DNA from: Anaerolineae bacterium
Lineage (GTDB): Bacteria > Chloroflexota > Anaerolineae > 4572-78 > J111
Assembly: GCA_023382535.1 (NCBI GenBank)
Contig: JAHDWA010000007.1
Span: 124,001-188,000 of the forward strand
Direction of reading: 5' to 3'
DNA: 64,000 bases
The notes beneath the pieces were generated by a model. That model was not told where the DNA came from. It searched no databases and saw only the letters and a program-made list of their open reading frames with translations. Position numbers and translations under genes: made by a program. Below, in pieces: positions 1 through 7,877 of the stretch. Numbering within the stretch: the stretch's first letter is position 1; the number at the start of each line of letters is the position of its first letter.

Positions 1-704
1 ATGCAGACGTGAAGCTGCTCGACCGTTTCGGCAAAGAAGATGGCCCGCCGGATCTGCTTTTCCATCGTTTCCAAATCCAGCTTGACCGGCGTCCAGTCCA
101 GCCCCAACCGTTCGGCGACTCGCTTCGCCCCGGCATAGTCGCTGTTCCTCTCGTCCAGGTAGCTGGTGAAAGCTTTGAAGTTGACATTGAGCTTGGCCAG
201 GTAATAGGCAATCATCGAGGAGTCCATCCCGGCGCTCAGCCCCATCGCGATTTGCTTGCCGTCGTGGAAAGCGACGATCCGCTTGATGGCCTCAAACAAC
301 TGCTCGTCGAGGCGGTCCACGGCCTGGTCCAGTGTTTCGTCGAGCACTGGCCGGGGCCGTTCAACGGCATCATAAGTGCGGGTCAGCAGCTTGACCCCGT
401 TCTCTCCGATCAGGACCAGGTCGCCGCTCCTGACAACGTCCGCCTTCTTGAGGCGGTGCTTGTTGGTGGAGATGTGGACCACCCCGTTGGGCAGGTCCAC
501 CCGGTAGTACAGCGGGATAAAGGCCGGCTGCGCCCTGGCCAGGAGCAGCCCTTTGGGGTGGCTGTTGTCAATGACCACCGCCCCATCGCCGCGGCTTAAC
601 GTCACTTGCAAGGTGGGATCAGTGTGGCGCAGTCCGGTCTCCGGCAGCATGCGGTAAACCAGGCGGTCCTTGCCTCTGAGTGGAATGGTATGGGTAAATA
701 GCAT
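1..704 (-). CDS. asparagine synthase-like PP-loop protein, 3' part cut by window edge
   Basis: The visible 234 residues have no stop, so the C-terminus lies left of the window. Residues 157-162 read SAGMDS, a variant of the SGGxDS ATP-pyrophosphatase loop of asparagine synthetase-type enzymes, followed by a helix and a strand (residues 172-182) as in that fold. The first 120 residues resemble the hairpin-rich end of a degenerate glutaminase domain, but there is no N-terminal cysteine after Met, so ammonia from glutamine is unlikely. Start chosen at the ATG after a GGAAAGG ribosome site. It is the most downstream visible gene of the element. Adenylation followed by amide transfer is the family reaction; the substrate here is unknown. 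Confidence 0.75.
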   Translation of the reverse strand, partial: MLFTHTIPLRGKDRLVYRMLPETGLRHTDPTLQVTLSRGDGAVVIDNSHPKGLLLARAQPAFIPLYYRVDLPNGVVHISTNKHRLKKADVVRSGDLVLIGENGVKLLTRTYDAVERPRPVLDETLDQAVDRLDEQLFEAIKRIVAFHDGKQIAMGLSAGMDSSMIAYYLAKLNVNFKAFTSYLDERNSDYAGAKRVAERLGLDWTPVKLDLETMEKQIRRAIFFAETVEQLHVC

Positions 705-730
705 TAACTTTTCCTTTCCGTGATAACAAC

Positions 731-774
731 AAAAGGGCATAATGGCACGATGAGACGTGTCACTTATACCCTTT
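731..774 (-). terminator. imperfect stem-loop between operon genes
   Basis: Two arms of about 18 bases (from AAAGGGCATAA at the left to TTATACCCTTT at the right) pair with a few mismatches around a six-base loop. Read on the minus strand the stem is followed by TTGTTGTT. It may terminate or attenuate transcription between the 802-1212 gene and the asparagine synthase-like gene. Confidence 0.5.
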
Positions 775-801
775 CGTTTTGAGTTTATTTACGATAAGAG
801 G

Positions 802-1212
802 TCATGGTCCACTGCGCTTGGGGTCCTTCCTGGCTACCCGCCGGCCGCGATTCTGCCGGCCCTGCTCCAGTAGGGCCTTGAGCCAGGCTTCACTTTGCTC
901 CGGCGTAAAGCTATAGTTTTCCTGGAGGACTTCGACCGCTGTCAACCCAAACCGGACGCTGGCGTCGCGCAGCAGTCCATCCGGGGTCAGCGCCGGCAGG
1001 GCCAGCTCGGTGCGTAGCGCATACCGGTCCTGAACCTGCTTAAGAAATTCCACTACCTGCTCCGGGGTGAACTGGTGGTCGCGGACCAACACCTGGGTCG
1101 CCGCAGTCCCCAATTCGGTCATCAGGTTGGTAATCCGCTGGCTGATCGAAACGCCCACGGGAGCAGGTTGAACCTTCCTGGGACGCGGCTCGCGCCGCTT
1201 ACGTTTTGCCAT
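802..1212 (-). CDS. small basic protein of unknown function
   Basis: 136 residues beginning MAKRKRREPRPRK, a very basic N-terminus, and ending with another basic tail rich in R and K. Two segments resemble each other: FTPEQVVEFLKQVQ near residue 50 and FTPEQSEAWLKALLEQ near residue 105, so the protein may consist of two copies of a small helical motif. The ATG was preferred to an upstream GTG because GGAG lies eight bases before it; this site overlaps the stop of the preceding gene. A nucleic-acid-binding role is inferred only from charge. Confidence 0.6.
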   Translation of the reverse strand: MAKRKRREPRPRKVQPAPVGVSISQRITNLMTELGTAATQVLVRDHQFTPEQVVEFLKQVQDRYALRTELALPALTPDGLLRDASVRFGLTAVEVLQENYSFTPEQSEAWLKALLEQGRQNRGRRVARKDPKRSGP

Positions 1213-1217
1213 GATAA

Positions 1218-1940
1218 TCACTCCGTAAACAATACCGGTTGCCGGTTGCCCGGCTTCTTCCGATTGTAATATAGTTCACCCGCTGCCTTCAAACGGTACT
1301 TGGCTTCGGCCAGGGCCTCGACGGTAGATAGGTGAACCAGGTCCCACGGGATGTTTTCAACCCGCCGGATCTGAAAAAACTCCGACTTGGGATAGCCGGC
1401 CTCAAGGTATTCAAGGCGCAGGCTGAACCACTGCCGCTCAGACCTGGGGTTGTAGACAATCTGGATCGAGGAAGTGTTGGGATAGATCATAATACTTTCC
1501 CACGGCAGGCCCTCCCACGCGTAGAACTCGACCAACTCCCGCTGGGCGGCGACATCGCCCTCGCGCCCCCGGATGCAAAAATCTACGCAAACCGGCTCGT
1601 TGACCCCCAGGTGCTGGTCACGGTCCCACCAGTGGCGATTACCCTTGGTCTCTCCGGCCGGCATGCCCATTTCGCGCCGTTTCTCGTTCAACTGCGCCGA
1701 GACATAGCCCTGCAAGATGCGCAGTTCACCAAAGGCGCTGTGGGCAGGCTCCAGCAGCTTGAGCACCATCGGCTTGGCCCGCTCGATGCCGACCTGGTGG
1801 GGCACGTTGGCAATGCCGAAGAGTAGGGCCAAATCATGGACACAGAACTCGCGCAACCGGTAATGGGGGGATAAAAAGATGCGACTGAGCGGCGTGTACC
1901 GGTACCGCCGCTCCCGCAAAGGGGGGATGTGTTCAGTCAA
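1218..1940 (-). CDS. hypothetical protein, possible degenerate M15-like peptidase fold
   Basis: 240 residues. The stretch LQGYVSAQLNEKRR followed by NRHWWDRDQHLGVNEPVCVDF has the spacing of the SGYRS...N...H...D pattern of phage M15 peptidases, but the first zinc-binding histidine arrangement is not canonical and a second half typical of a lysin is missing, so activity is doubtful. First gene behind the operator-bearing promoter at 1982-2010, with AAAGGAGAATG ribosome site, and translationally coupled to the basic protein downstream. Confidence 0.6.
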   Translation of the reverse strand: MTEHIPPLRERRYRYTPLSRIFLSPHYRLREFCVHDLALLFGIANVPHQVGIERAKPMVLKLLEPAHSAFGELRILQGYVSAQLNEKRREMGMPAGETKGNRHWWDRDQHLGVNEPVCVDFCIRGREGDVAAQRELVEFYAWEGLPWESIMIYPNTSSIQIVYNPRSERQWFSLRLEYLEAGYPKSEFFQIRRVENIPWDLVHLSTVEALAEAKYRLKAAGELYYNRKKPGNRQPVLFTE

Positions 1941-1981
1941 TAGTCATTCTCCTTTCTTACTACAAAACTGTCACTTGCGCC

Positions 1982-2010
1982 ATGTTACCTGAGATATATA
2001 CCTATGTCAA
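1982..2010 (-). promoter_or_regulatory. sigma70-type promoter with element operator (dyad site 1)
   Basis: On the minus strand TTGACA (2010-2005), a 17-base spacer and TAACAT (1987-1982). The spacer starts directly after the -35 box with TAGGTATATATCTC (2004-1991), a variant of the dyad TAGATATATATCTA found at four other promoters of the element. Drives the 1218-1940 gene and those below it. Confidence 0.75.
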
Positions 2011-2020
2011 GCTATCCGGG

Positions 2021-2467
2021 CTACAGCCGCTCGACCAGTCCAGCGCGCCATTCCAACAGCCACAAAAAGCCCCAGGTCAGGCGCAGTTGCCAGCGGACCC
2101 CGGCCTGCCGGAAACAGAGCCGGGCCAGGAGCAGAAATTCCTCCCGCCGTGCGTTCAGCGCAGCCAGGATGATAGGCTCATCGCCAGCCTGTTCGCCTGC
2201 GGGCAGCCGATCATATCTGACCGCAAAGAGCTTCCGGTCAAAAGCCGGTGCGTTCTCCAACCCCAGCCAGGCCAGCCGGTCCTCAGTCCAGAACGCCGGG
2301 GTGTCGCGGATCGCCATCACCAGGTAGGCGTGAGCGGAAATAGGCCACTCAGCCCCGCCCCACCTGACCGAGTAGTTATTGGCCTCGTCCCGGTGGGGCG
2401 TGACCAGCCCCCGCTCCCACAGCTCGATCAACGAAACAACAGGTTGGTTTAAGGGTATGTAGGTCAT
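2021..2467 (-). CDS. hypothetical protein
   Basis: 148 residues, start MTYIPLNQPV chosen because two overlapping GGAGG sites precede that ATG; longer reading would run into the neighbouring gene. Mostly helical with a basic, tryptophan-rich C-terminus (WQLRLTWGFLWLLEWR). No family recognised. The gene follows the Cys-rich 2493-2843 gene in the same transcript. Confidence 0.55.
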   Translation of the reverse strand: MTYIPLNQPVVSLIELWERGLVTPHRDEANNYSVRWGGAEWPISAHAYLVMAIRDTPAFWTEDRLAWLGLENAPAFDRKLFAVRYDRLPAGEQAGDEPIILAALNARREEFLLLARLCFRQAGVRWQLRLTWGFLWLLEWRAGLVERL

Positions 2468-2492
2468 TTCCTCCGACCTCCTCCAAACAAAA

Positions 2493-2843
2493 CTAAAACG
2501 ACAACTGAATCTTCGCCGCCGGCATTTTGATGCCGTGGTCCACCTCATCCAGGGCGGCATAGAAGTCCGCCGAAAAGGTAGGGTTATTCTGCGGCAGAAC
2601 TGAGCCGCGCCCCAGCCCACCGTACCGGATCGGCCAGCCACGTTCCCGGAGCAGCCGGGCCACCGCCTGAGCGCGTTCCGGCTTACATTCGCTACAGATC
2701 GCGCCGGTCTTCAGGACAAACGGAGCAGTGACCCCGGCCAGGGCCTCACTTTCAGGGGGTGGCGACGCCACCCCCTCCACACACTTGGGATACCCGCACA
2801 ACCAGGTAGGTAGCCCGCAGTAACAAACCTTTGGATCACTCAT
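2493..2843 (-). CDS. small Cys-rich (zinc-binding) hypothetical protein
   Basis: 116 residues. Cysteines cluster at the N-terminus (CYCGLPTWLCGYPKC, then CSEC about 30 residues later), the pattern of a treble-clef or double zinc ribbon. The rest is a short alpha/beta domain. AGGAG precedes the ATG, which overlaps the end of the upstream gene by eight bases. Small zinc proteins of this kind recur through the element; role unknown. Confidence 0.6.
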   Translation of the reverse strand: MSDPKVCYCGLPTWLCGYPKCVEGVASPPPESEALAGVTAPFVLKTGAICSECKPERAQAVARLLRERGWPIRYGGLGRGSVLPQNNPTFSADFYAALDEVDHGIKMPAAKIQLSF

Positions 2844-3393
2844 CTTGCCGTAGCTCCTTCGGCCACCGCTCAAAGACCTCCCGGCCCTGCCCGCGCCGCT
2901 TCCCTTCCAGGCACTCCTTATGGCCGAAGTAGCTGTGGCAGCCCAGCCCTGTCCATTGCCCCGGCTCGTACTCCCGCTCTTCGCTCTGAGAAAAGACCTC
3001 CGAAGCGTGTTTGCCGCAGACCTCGCAGGGACCGTATTTGGCCGAGGAGTTACCGGTTGAACTCAGTCTGTAGCGGTAGGTGATTTGGGCCTGCTCCGCC
3101 TCGTACTCTGCCTCGACGTTGTAACCAAAGCTGGTTAAGGTTTCGTCTACGTGCCGCCATTCAACCGGCAGCAAGCGCAGCCCAAGAACCTTGACCAAAA
3201 AGCCCTGCTGTTCACGCCACATGATATTCTCCACCGTCAGGCGGTGCCCGCACTCCTCCAACCCGGCCAGCCAGTAATCGTAGACCTCGGCCAGCCCTGG
3301 CGCGAGTTCGGGCAGGGCTGCGGCGTTACTGGCCGCCAGCAGGAAGGCGCGTTTCTGGCTCAGGGTATCAAGTTTAACCGTTTGTTCGCCCAT
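2836..3393 (-). CDS. hypothetical protein with C-terminal zinc motif
   Basis: 185 residues. An N-terminal helical domain of about 110 residues is followed by CEVCGKH near residue 120 and C/H pairs (LGCHSYFGHKEC) near 150, consistent with a zinc knuckle. The ATG forms a TGATG overlap with the stop of the upstream gene, implying coupled translation. No family recognised. Confidence 0.6.
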   Translation of the reverse strand: MGEQTVKLDTLSQKRAFLLAASNAAALPELAPGLAEVYDYWLAGLEECGHRLTVENIMWREQQGFLVKVLGLRLLPVEWRHVDETLTSFGYNVEAEYEAEQAQITYRYRLSSTGNSSAKYGPCEVCGKHASEVFSQSEEREYEPGQWTGLGCHSYFGHKECLEGKRRGQGREVFERWPKELRQDE

Positions 3394-3899
3394 CAGTGCC
3401 AAACCTCCCCCGGCAACTCCTCGCGCAGCAGCCGCGCGCCCAGGTGGAGCGCCTCTCCCAGACTGCCGGCCCGGTCAATCTGCCGGCACAAATCATGGCG
3501 ACCGTGAAAAGAAAAGGTGTTCCAGAAACCGATGAACATGGTCTGCTTTAACCCTTTCTCCCATTCCGGCTGCCGCGCCCACTGCTCCAGCGCCTCGCCG
3601 GCCGCAGGATCGGCCACTGCCTCAAAACCCTCCATGCGGAGTTCCTCGCCCAGCTTGTCGGGCTTGATTGTCATGTGACCGGTCGGCCCACAGTTCATGT
3701 ACCGGTACAGGGTGTATTTTGGCTCAGTCAGCAGAACCACCGCGATACGCTGTTTACAGGGGCTAAAAAAGGTGAGCAAGGGGACCCCGGCCGGGGTCCC
3801 CGCCATTACCACGGCAACCGCTTCGGCCAGGGCTTTATCCTCAGCCTCGCGCTGCTGCCGATCTGCTTCCATTCGAGCAACCAGTTCCTCGGTTGTCAT
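3393..3899 (-). CDS. hypothetical protein
   Basis: 168 residues. An N-terminal charged helix (EELVARMEADRQQREAEDKALAEA) could form a coiled coil, followed by a mixed alpha/beta domain. The start codon overlaps the stop of the methyltransferase-clamp gene in an ATGA arrangement, so both proteins are probably made in linked amounts. A partner role with the clamp fusion is possible but only inferred from position. Confidence 0.6.
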   Translation of the reverse strand: MTTEELVARMEADRQQREAEDKALAEAVAVVMAGTPAGVPLLTFFSPCKQRIAVVLLTEPKYTLYRYMNCGPTGHMTIKPDKLGEELRMEGFEAVADPAAGEALEQWARQPEWEKGLKQTMFIGFWNTFSFHGRHDLCRQIDRAGSLGEALHLGARLLREELPGEVWH

Positions 3900-5791
3900 G
3901 CATCCCGCCTCGGGGCCAGAACCTGCAAGACCGACCCCATTTGAATCGTAACCGGATCCTGTGAGCCATTCAGCTTGATCTCGGCCTCATCCGCCTTGGA
4001 GGCGTAGAGCGCCGCCGCGATCTGCTTGCCGCCAAACGCCAATTCGACCGCTGGCCCCTCGACGACCGCTTTTAGCTCCTCTTCGCAGTCACCTGCAAAG
4101 GCCGCGCTCGTGGTGAGGCGCACCCGACCCGAGCCATCGCCATTGCCGCTAAAACGGAAGTTGATGTAGCCATCTCCCCAGCGAGTATAGACCCGCATCC
4201 GACGCACCGCCCGCAGCAGGTCGCCCCGGTCCACCAGGGCCACAGTCGCCGCCATCTTGGGGATAACCTGGCTGTAGTCGGGGTAGGTATTGTGCTCGAT
4301 ATAGCCGATAATCTCGACATTCGGCACACTGAAGCGCACAAACTTATTGGCCAGGGTGATCTTAACCCGGTGCGCGCCCCACAGCCGGCGCGCTGCCGCC
4401 AGCGTCATCCAGGGAATGACCACCTGCACATCCTCCTGGGCGACCTTGTCCCGGGTCAGAGCCAACGAAAAGCCGTTGGTGGCCGTCATCGAGGCCTGAC
4501 CATCCTTGATGCGGAACAGGACCCCCTGGAGAACCGGGCGAGTTTTGTCGCTGGAAATGTAATGCTTGACCTGGTTGAGCATCGCCGACAGCTTCGGTCC
4601 ATCCACCTCAAACTCTTTCCCCTCGACCACCGGTCGGATGGGGAAATCCTCAGCCAGGATACCTTGCAGCCTGGCCCGGTTCGTAAACTTGCCGTGCGAC
4701 AGCAGGCGAGCCGTGTGCAGATCCAGCACCATGCCAGCTTCATCGGGTTCGTCGCCCTGGACCAGGGTTACATACTGGCCCGGCACCCGTTTGCACAGTT
4801 CAGAGAACGGCCGCCAGGGGAGGGTGATTTCGCCGGCCCGGACCTGTTCAGCCTCGACCCAGGTCGTGACCCGCACCGCCAGGTTCGTTCCGACCAGTTC
4901 AAGACGGTCGCCGCCGACAGCGCGAACCAGGACATTTCGCAGCACGGGTAAATGGGCGCTGTTAGCTATGGCCAGCCCGACCCGGTCCAGAGCAACATTA
5001 AGAATCTCCCGCGAAACAATCGCCCCAAATTCCTTACCCGCCGGCATGACCGGAACGGCGACCGCGACCGCCTCCTCTTCATATTCCAGCCGGGTGAAGA
5101 GAAAAGCCACCACCCGCGCCTTGGTTAGACGGAACTCGCCGGGCAGTTCGACCACGTCGTTCAGGTCCATACGGGCTTCAAACCAGGCCCGCAGCGCCTG
5201 GGGCATCGAGTTGAGCAACTCAGGCGGGCCGATGACCGCCGCCTGGCCATCCACCTTCAGCGCCCGCGCAATGACCTCCATGAAGAGGTGCTGGCTTTTG
5301 CGGGCCTTGCCGGCGCTCATGTCCAACCCTTCCTGAATGGCCCAATCCGTTTCAAACGGCGGATTAGCCAGCACAAAATCGTACTGCCCCTCGATGTTAG
5401 CCAACTCCTCAAACGGGGTGGCGTGCTTCCAGTTGGCCCACGGGAAAAGCCGCTGCCCGACCGCAACACAGGTCTGGTCAGCCTCAAAGCAGTCTACCGT
5501 GATGGGTTCATCCTGGAGATGAAAAACGAGGTGGCCGATCCCAGCCGAGGGTTCAAGCACCCGGCTGCCGGGGAGAATATTGAGCAGGTCCACCAGGGCC
5601 GCGCCCATTTCCAGCGGGGTAAAGAACTGGCCGTTCTCCTGGGGGTCCCAGGTGGGCATATACATTTCCAAAACCTGCTCGACCGTCAATTCGGGCACAG
5701 CCTCCCGTCCGTTGTCACGGAACGGCTTGCCTTCCAGCCAGGCCGTGATCCGGTCACGGTCTTTGTGCTGCTGCTTGGTCAACCGATACAT
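3896..5791 (-). CDS. N6-adenine DNA methyltransferase fused to a DNA sliding clamp (DnaN-like)
   Basis: 631 residues from an ATG preceded by a perfect AAAGGAGGT. Residues 45-235 form a class I methyltransferase: QFFTP (55-59), the AdoMet loop EPSAGIG (80-86) and catalytic NPPF (143-146), typical of adenine-N6 enzymes. Residues 255-631 match a whole beta clamp of normal length (about 370): RPVLQGVLFRIKDG (418-431), TATNGFSLALTR (436-447), an AFGGKQIAAAL segment (585-595) and a C-terminal VLAPRR in place of the usual MPMR. Clamp rings tether polymerases and ligand proteins through a pocket; here the methyltransferase would be carried at the fork. No separate dnaN is visible. The first gene of its operon, behind the promoter at 5894-5922. 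The domain assignment is strong; the joint function is inference. Confidence 0.88.
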   Translation of the reverse strand: MYRLTKQQHKDRDRITAWLEGKPFRDNGREAVPELTVEQVLEMYMPTWDPQENGQFFTPLEMGAALVDLLNILPGSRVLEPSAGIGHLVFHLQDEPITVDCFEADQTCVAVGQRLFPWANWKHATPFEELANIEGQYDFVLANPPFETDWAIQEGLDMSAGKARKSQHLFMEVIARALKVDGQAAVIGPPELLNSMPQALRAWFEARMDLNDVVELPGEFRLTKARVVAFLFTRLEYEEEAVAVAVPVMPAGKEFGAIVSREILNVALDRVGLAIANSAHLPVLRNVLVRAVGGDRLELVGTNLAVRVTTWVEAEQVRAGEITLPWRPFSELCKRVPGQYVTLVQGDEPDEAGMVLDLHTARLLSHGKFTNRARLQGILAEDFPIRPVVEGKEFEVDGPKLSAMLNQVKHYISSDKTRPVLQGVLFRIKDGQASMTATNGFSLALTRDKVAQEDVQVVIPWMTLAAARRLWGAHRVKITLANKFVRFSVPNVEIIGYIEHNTYPDYSQVIPKMAATVALVDRGDLLRAVRRMRVYTRWGDGYINFRFSGNGDGSGRVRLTTSAAFAGDCEEELKAVVEGPAVELAFGGKQIAAALYASKADEAEIKLNGSQDPVTIQMGSVLQVLAPRRDA

Positions 5792-5893
5792 GCGTACCTC
5801 CTTTGTTTGTTGTAGATAGGGGATTTTGGTTTGATAAACCGCAGGCCGCGTCGGGGAGGCGCAGCCTGCCGATAAAAGAAACTTTTTCTTTTT

Positions 5894-5922
5894 ATTGTAC
5901 CACAAGTATATATCTATGGCAA
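5894..5922 (-). promoter_or_regulatory. promoter with element operator (dyad site 2)
   Basis: Minus strand TTGCCA (5922-5917), 17-base spacer, TACAAT (5899-5894). The spacer begins with TAGATATATACTTG (5916-5903), a half-conserved copy of the element dyad immediately next to the -35 box. It drives the methyltransferase-clamp operon; the start codon lies about 100 bases downstream, leaving a leader with no obvious structure. Confidence 0.78.
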
Positions 5923-5971
5923 GCAAGCCCCCAAAAAGGGGGGCTGCCTGGCCAGCGACCCCCTGTGGTAC

Positions 5972-6319
5972 TTAGTCTTCTTGGCCGTATTTAGGCGGTT
6001 TCCAACCTAACTCCTGGGCAAACCTCTGGATAGCCATGCGAGCCATCCAGGACAGTTCGAGCGGCTTGGCCCCGTCCTTGATTGGATTCGCTTTGAGAAA
6101 CGCGAGCGCGTCCTGAGTCGGTCGGTCCAGAACCAAGAGATATTTCTTCTCGGTGGGATTGCCTTTCTTATCTACTGGCGGAATCCAAGTCTGGACCCGG
6201 GCGGGACGCGCCATCTCTTCGGCAAGCTGTCGTTTGAGATCGGCTTGTTTTTCGGGATCCTGTTCCAGGAAGATCGCTCTTTTGAGGCGGTCTTCTCTGA
6301 CGGTCATAGTTTCTATCAT
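5972..6319 (-). CDS. hypothetical protein
   Basis: 115 residues, start MIETMTVRED chosen by AGGAGG five bases upstream. Charged N-terminal helix, then PTEKKYLLVLDRPTQDALAFLKANP, which recalls ribbon-helix-helix or plasmid antitoxin-type C-terminal helices but is not a clear match. It has its own operator-controlled promoter and is separated from the clamp gene by another promoter, so it may be a one-gene unit. A regulatory role is a guess. Confidence 0.55.
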   Translation of the reverse strand: MIETMTVREDRLKRAIFLEQDPEKQADLKRQLAEEMARPARVQTWIPPVDKKGNPTEKKYLLVLDRPTQDALAFLKANPIKDGAKPLELSWMARMAIQRFAQELGWKPPKYGQED

Positions 6320-6337
6320 CCACACCTCCTTTCAGGC

Positions 6338-6391
6338 AGAATATATATCTATGGTCTTTAACATAGTATCAAATCATCCTGCCAATGTCAA
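6338..6391 (-). promoter_or_regulatory. promoter with downstream element operator (dyad site 3)
   Basis: Minus strand TTGACA (6391-6386), 17-base spacer, TACTAT (6368-6363). Here the dyad copy TAGATATATATTCT (6351-6338) lies downstream of the -10 box in the first transcribed bases, where a bound repressor would block clearance, unlike the spacer position at the other promoters. Confidence 0.72.
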
Positions 6392-6411
6392 GGATGCTAA
6401 ATCAATTTCGC

Positions 6412-7053
6412 TCATTTTTCGGGCAGTTTCCGAAAGTCGAACCCCTGCCCGACTTCATACAGACCGTCTACTGCGGCCAGGACATCGCCGACACTGATTG
6501 AGGTATGGGTTAGCCCCAGGCCGGCGATCAACTCGCGAGCCTCTCCGTTTGGACTCCAGTTCTCGCCTTGCAGAGCATGGTAAGCCGCATCAAGCGAATC
6601 GGCGCGGACCTCACGCACAAAGACGTGGGTTTCGAGCAGGTTAGCCGCGGTCAGGTGGGGGTCTTCCGTGTAGTTAGCCACACGGCGATAGTAGGCGTGA
6701 TGCAGCCCCGGCTCCGCCGGCAAAAGGTGCTGGGGGCAGTCATCGCGCAGGCCAGGCACGACGATCCAGAACCAATGACGGCATTTGAACAGCCGTAACG
6801 GGTTGAGTTCATTGGGATAATACAGCCCGTGGTGTCCCTGCCAGTGGGCCACCGCGGACAGATTAGATTTGGCGCAGGCTGGGACGAGATCACCGGGCTG
6901 CCCCTTGTCTGTATCCTCCGCTGTCACCCGCCGCAGGCCAGGAAAACCGTCAGGGCGATGATAATCGCAGTAGGGGCAAACCAGGTCGCCGGGAATGACC
7001 AGGGCCTGGCCAGATCCCAGGTGTAAAACGGGCGCTTTAAGATTTTGATCCAT
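6412..7053 (-). CDS. hypothetical protein with one zinc motif
   Basis: 213 residues from an ATG behind AAAGGAGGT. Contains CPYCDYH near residue 25 with later Cys/His partners, a Trp-rich central segment and a C-terminal part SPNGEARELIAGLGLTHTSI followed by a VGDVL...DGLYEVGQGF strand pattern. I do not recognise the family. It ends 20 bases before the operator-promoter of the next unit. Confidence 0.55.
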   Translation of the reverse strand: MDQNLKAPVLHLGSGQALVIPGDLVCPYCDYHRPDGFPGLRRVTAEDTDKGQPGDLVPACAKSNLSAVAHWQGHHGLYYPNELNPLRLFKCRHWFWIVVPGLRDDCPQHLLPAEPGLHHAYYRRVANYTEDPHLTAANLLETHVFVREVRADSLDAAYHALQGENWSPNGEARELIAGLGLTHTSISVGDVLAAVDGLYEVGQGFDFRKLPEK

Positions 7054-7070
7054 CAAGTGTACCTCCTTTA

Positions 7071-7724
7071 TTATGCCATCAATTTCATTTGTTTGGAGGC
7101 CAGGAACTGCTTGGCCACCCGCTGTAAGTTCCATGCCCCCTGTCTTGTCACTTTGTCTTTGCAGTTGAAGATCAGCCTGACATGCCACTCGTCGAGCAGA
7201 GGCTCACCCGCCTCGCGGTTAGTCCAGAGGTCATGCCATGCGAAGTCGAAAGTTTGGGTATTGTTTTCGGTCCACTTCAGCGCATCGGCATAGATAATGG
7301 TCAGGCGGCCGTTTTTGGGCATGTACGGGTCAACCATCCAGAGCACATCACTTGAATTTTCAATACAGGTAACGTGCTCAACGGCTGGGTTAGCCAGCAG
7401 GCCGCGTACCACGCAGCCCAGGCCCAGGCCGGTGACCAGCACCTTCCCTCTGGCTTTGAGCATGAATTGCAGGTGGGTTCTAAGTTCAAAAGGGGTATCC
7501 TCCATGACTACAACGCCAGGAGGGTACTTGTGCATAGTCCCCTCGGTCATGCGGTAGAGATGAGTGTAGATACCAGGAGGGATGATACCTGGTTGCCCGT
7601 GATACTCGGTCGGTACTGCCACGTTGAGTTCAGCCTTTCTGATGAACCACAGGCCGGAGTCGGCAGCCGGGATATTGGTTGCCCTGGCTGCCTGCATGAT
7701 TGTGTTAATCAGAGAGTTTTTCAT
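7071..7724 (-). CDS. class I SAM-dependent methyltransferase, spermidine-synthase-like
   Basis: 217 residues. GKVLVTGLGLGCVVRGLL (about residues 93-110) is an AdoMet-binding loop, VEHVTCIENSSDVL holds the acidic residue that binds the ribose, and ADALKW...FDFAWHDLW supplies the next two motifs in the order seen in spermidine-synthase-type folds. No substrate signature. The start overlaps the stop of a 41-codon gene (ATGA). Confidence 0.7.
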   Translation of the reverse strand: MKNSLINTIMQAARATNIPAADSGLWFIRKAELNVAVPTEYHGQPGIIPPGIYTHLYRMTEGTMHKYPPGVVVMEDTPFELRTHLQFMLKARGKVLVTGLGLGCVVRGLLANPAVEHVTCIENSSDVLWMVDPYMPKNGRLTIIYADALKWTENNTQTFDFAWHDLWTNREAGEPLLDEWHVRLIFNCKDKVTRQGAWNLQRVAKQFLASKQMKLMA

Positions 7725-7846
7725 TTTTCTAACCTTGACACAGCCGGGGGCAACTCACCGCGCAGCCTGAGCAGCCCGGCCTTCGTCCCATCGTTTTCCT
7801 GCCACTCCTTAAAAGCGGCCTGCATGTCCTTAATGAACTTTTTCAC
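7721..7846 (-). CDS. 41-residue small protein, translationally coupled
   Basis: GTG start seven bases after AAAGGAG, sequence beginning MKKFIKDMQAAFKEWQEN and ending LPPAVSRLEK, with a TGA that overlaps the next ATG. An amphipathic charged helix is likely. It may act mainly as a coupling leader for the methyltransferase or as a small partner protein. Confidence 0.55.
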   Translation of the reverse strand: MKKFIKDMQAAFKEWQENDGTKAGLLRLRGELPPAVSRLEK

Positions 7847-7877
7847 TGCACAACTCCTTTCTTTGACAGTTTACTGC

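Noticed and set aside
9..599. 196-residue plus-strand frame at the left edge
   Set aside because: Opposite the asparagine synthase-like gene, which has a family motif and ribosome site.
1218..1940. M15 peptidase / endolysin call
   Set aside because: Only the H...D spacing is suggestive; zinc-site residues are incomplete, so kept as hypothetical.
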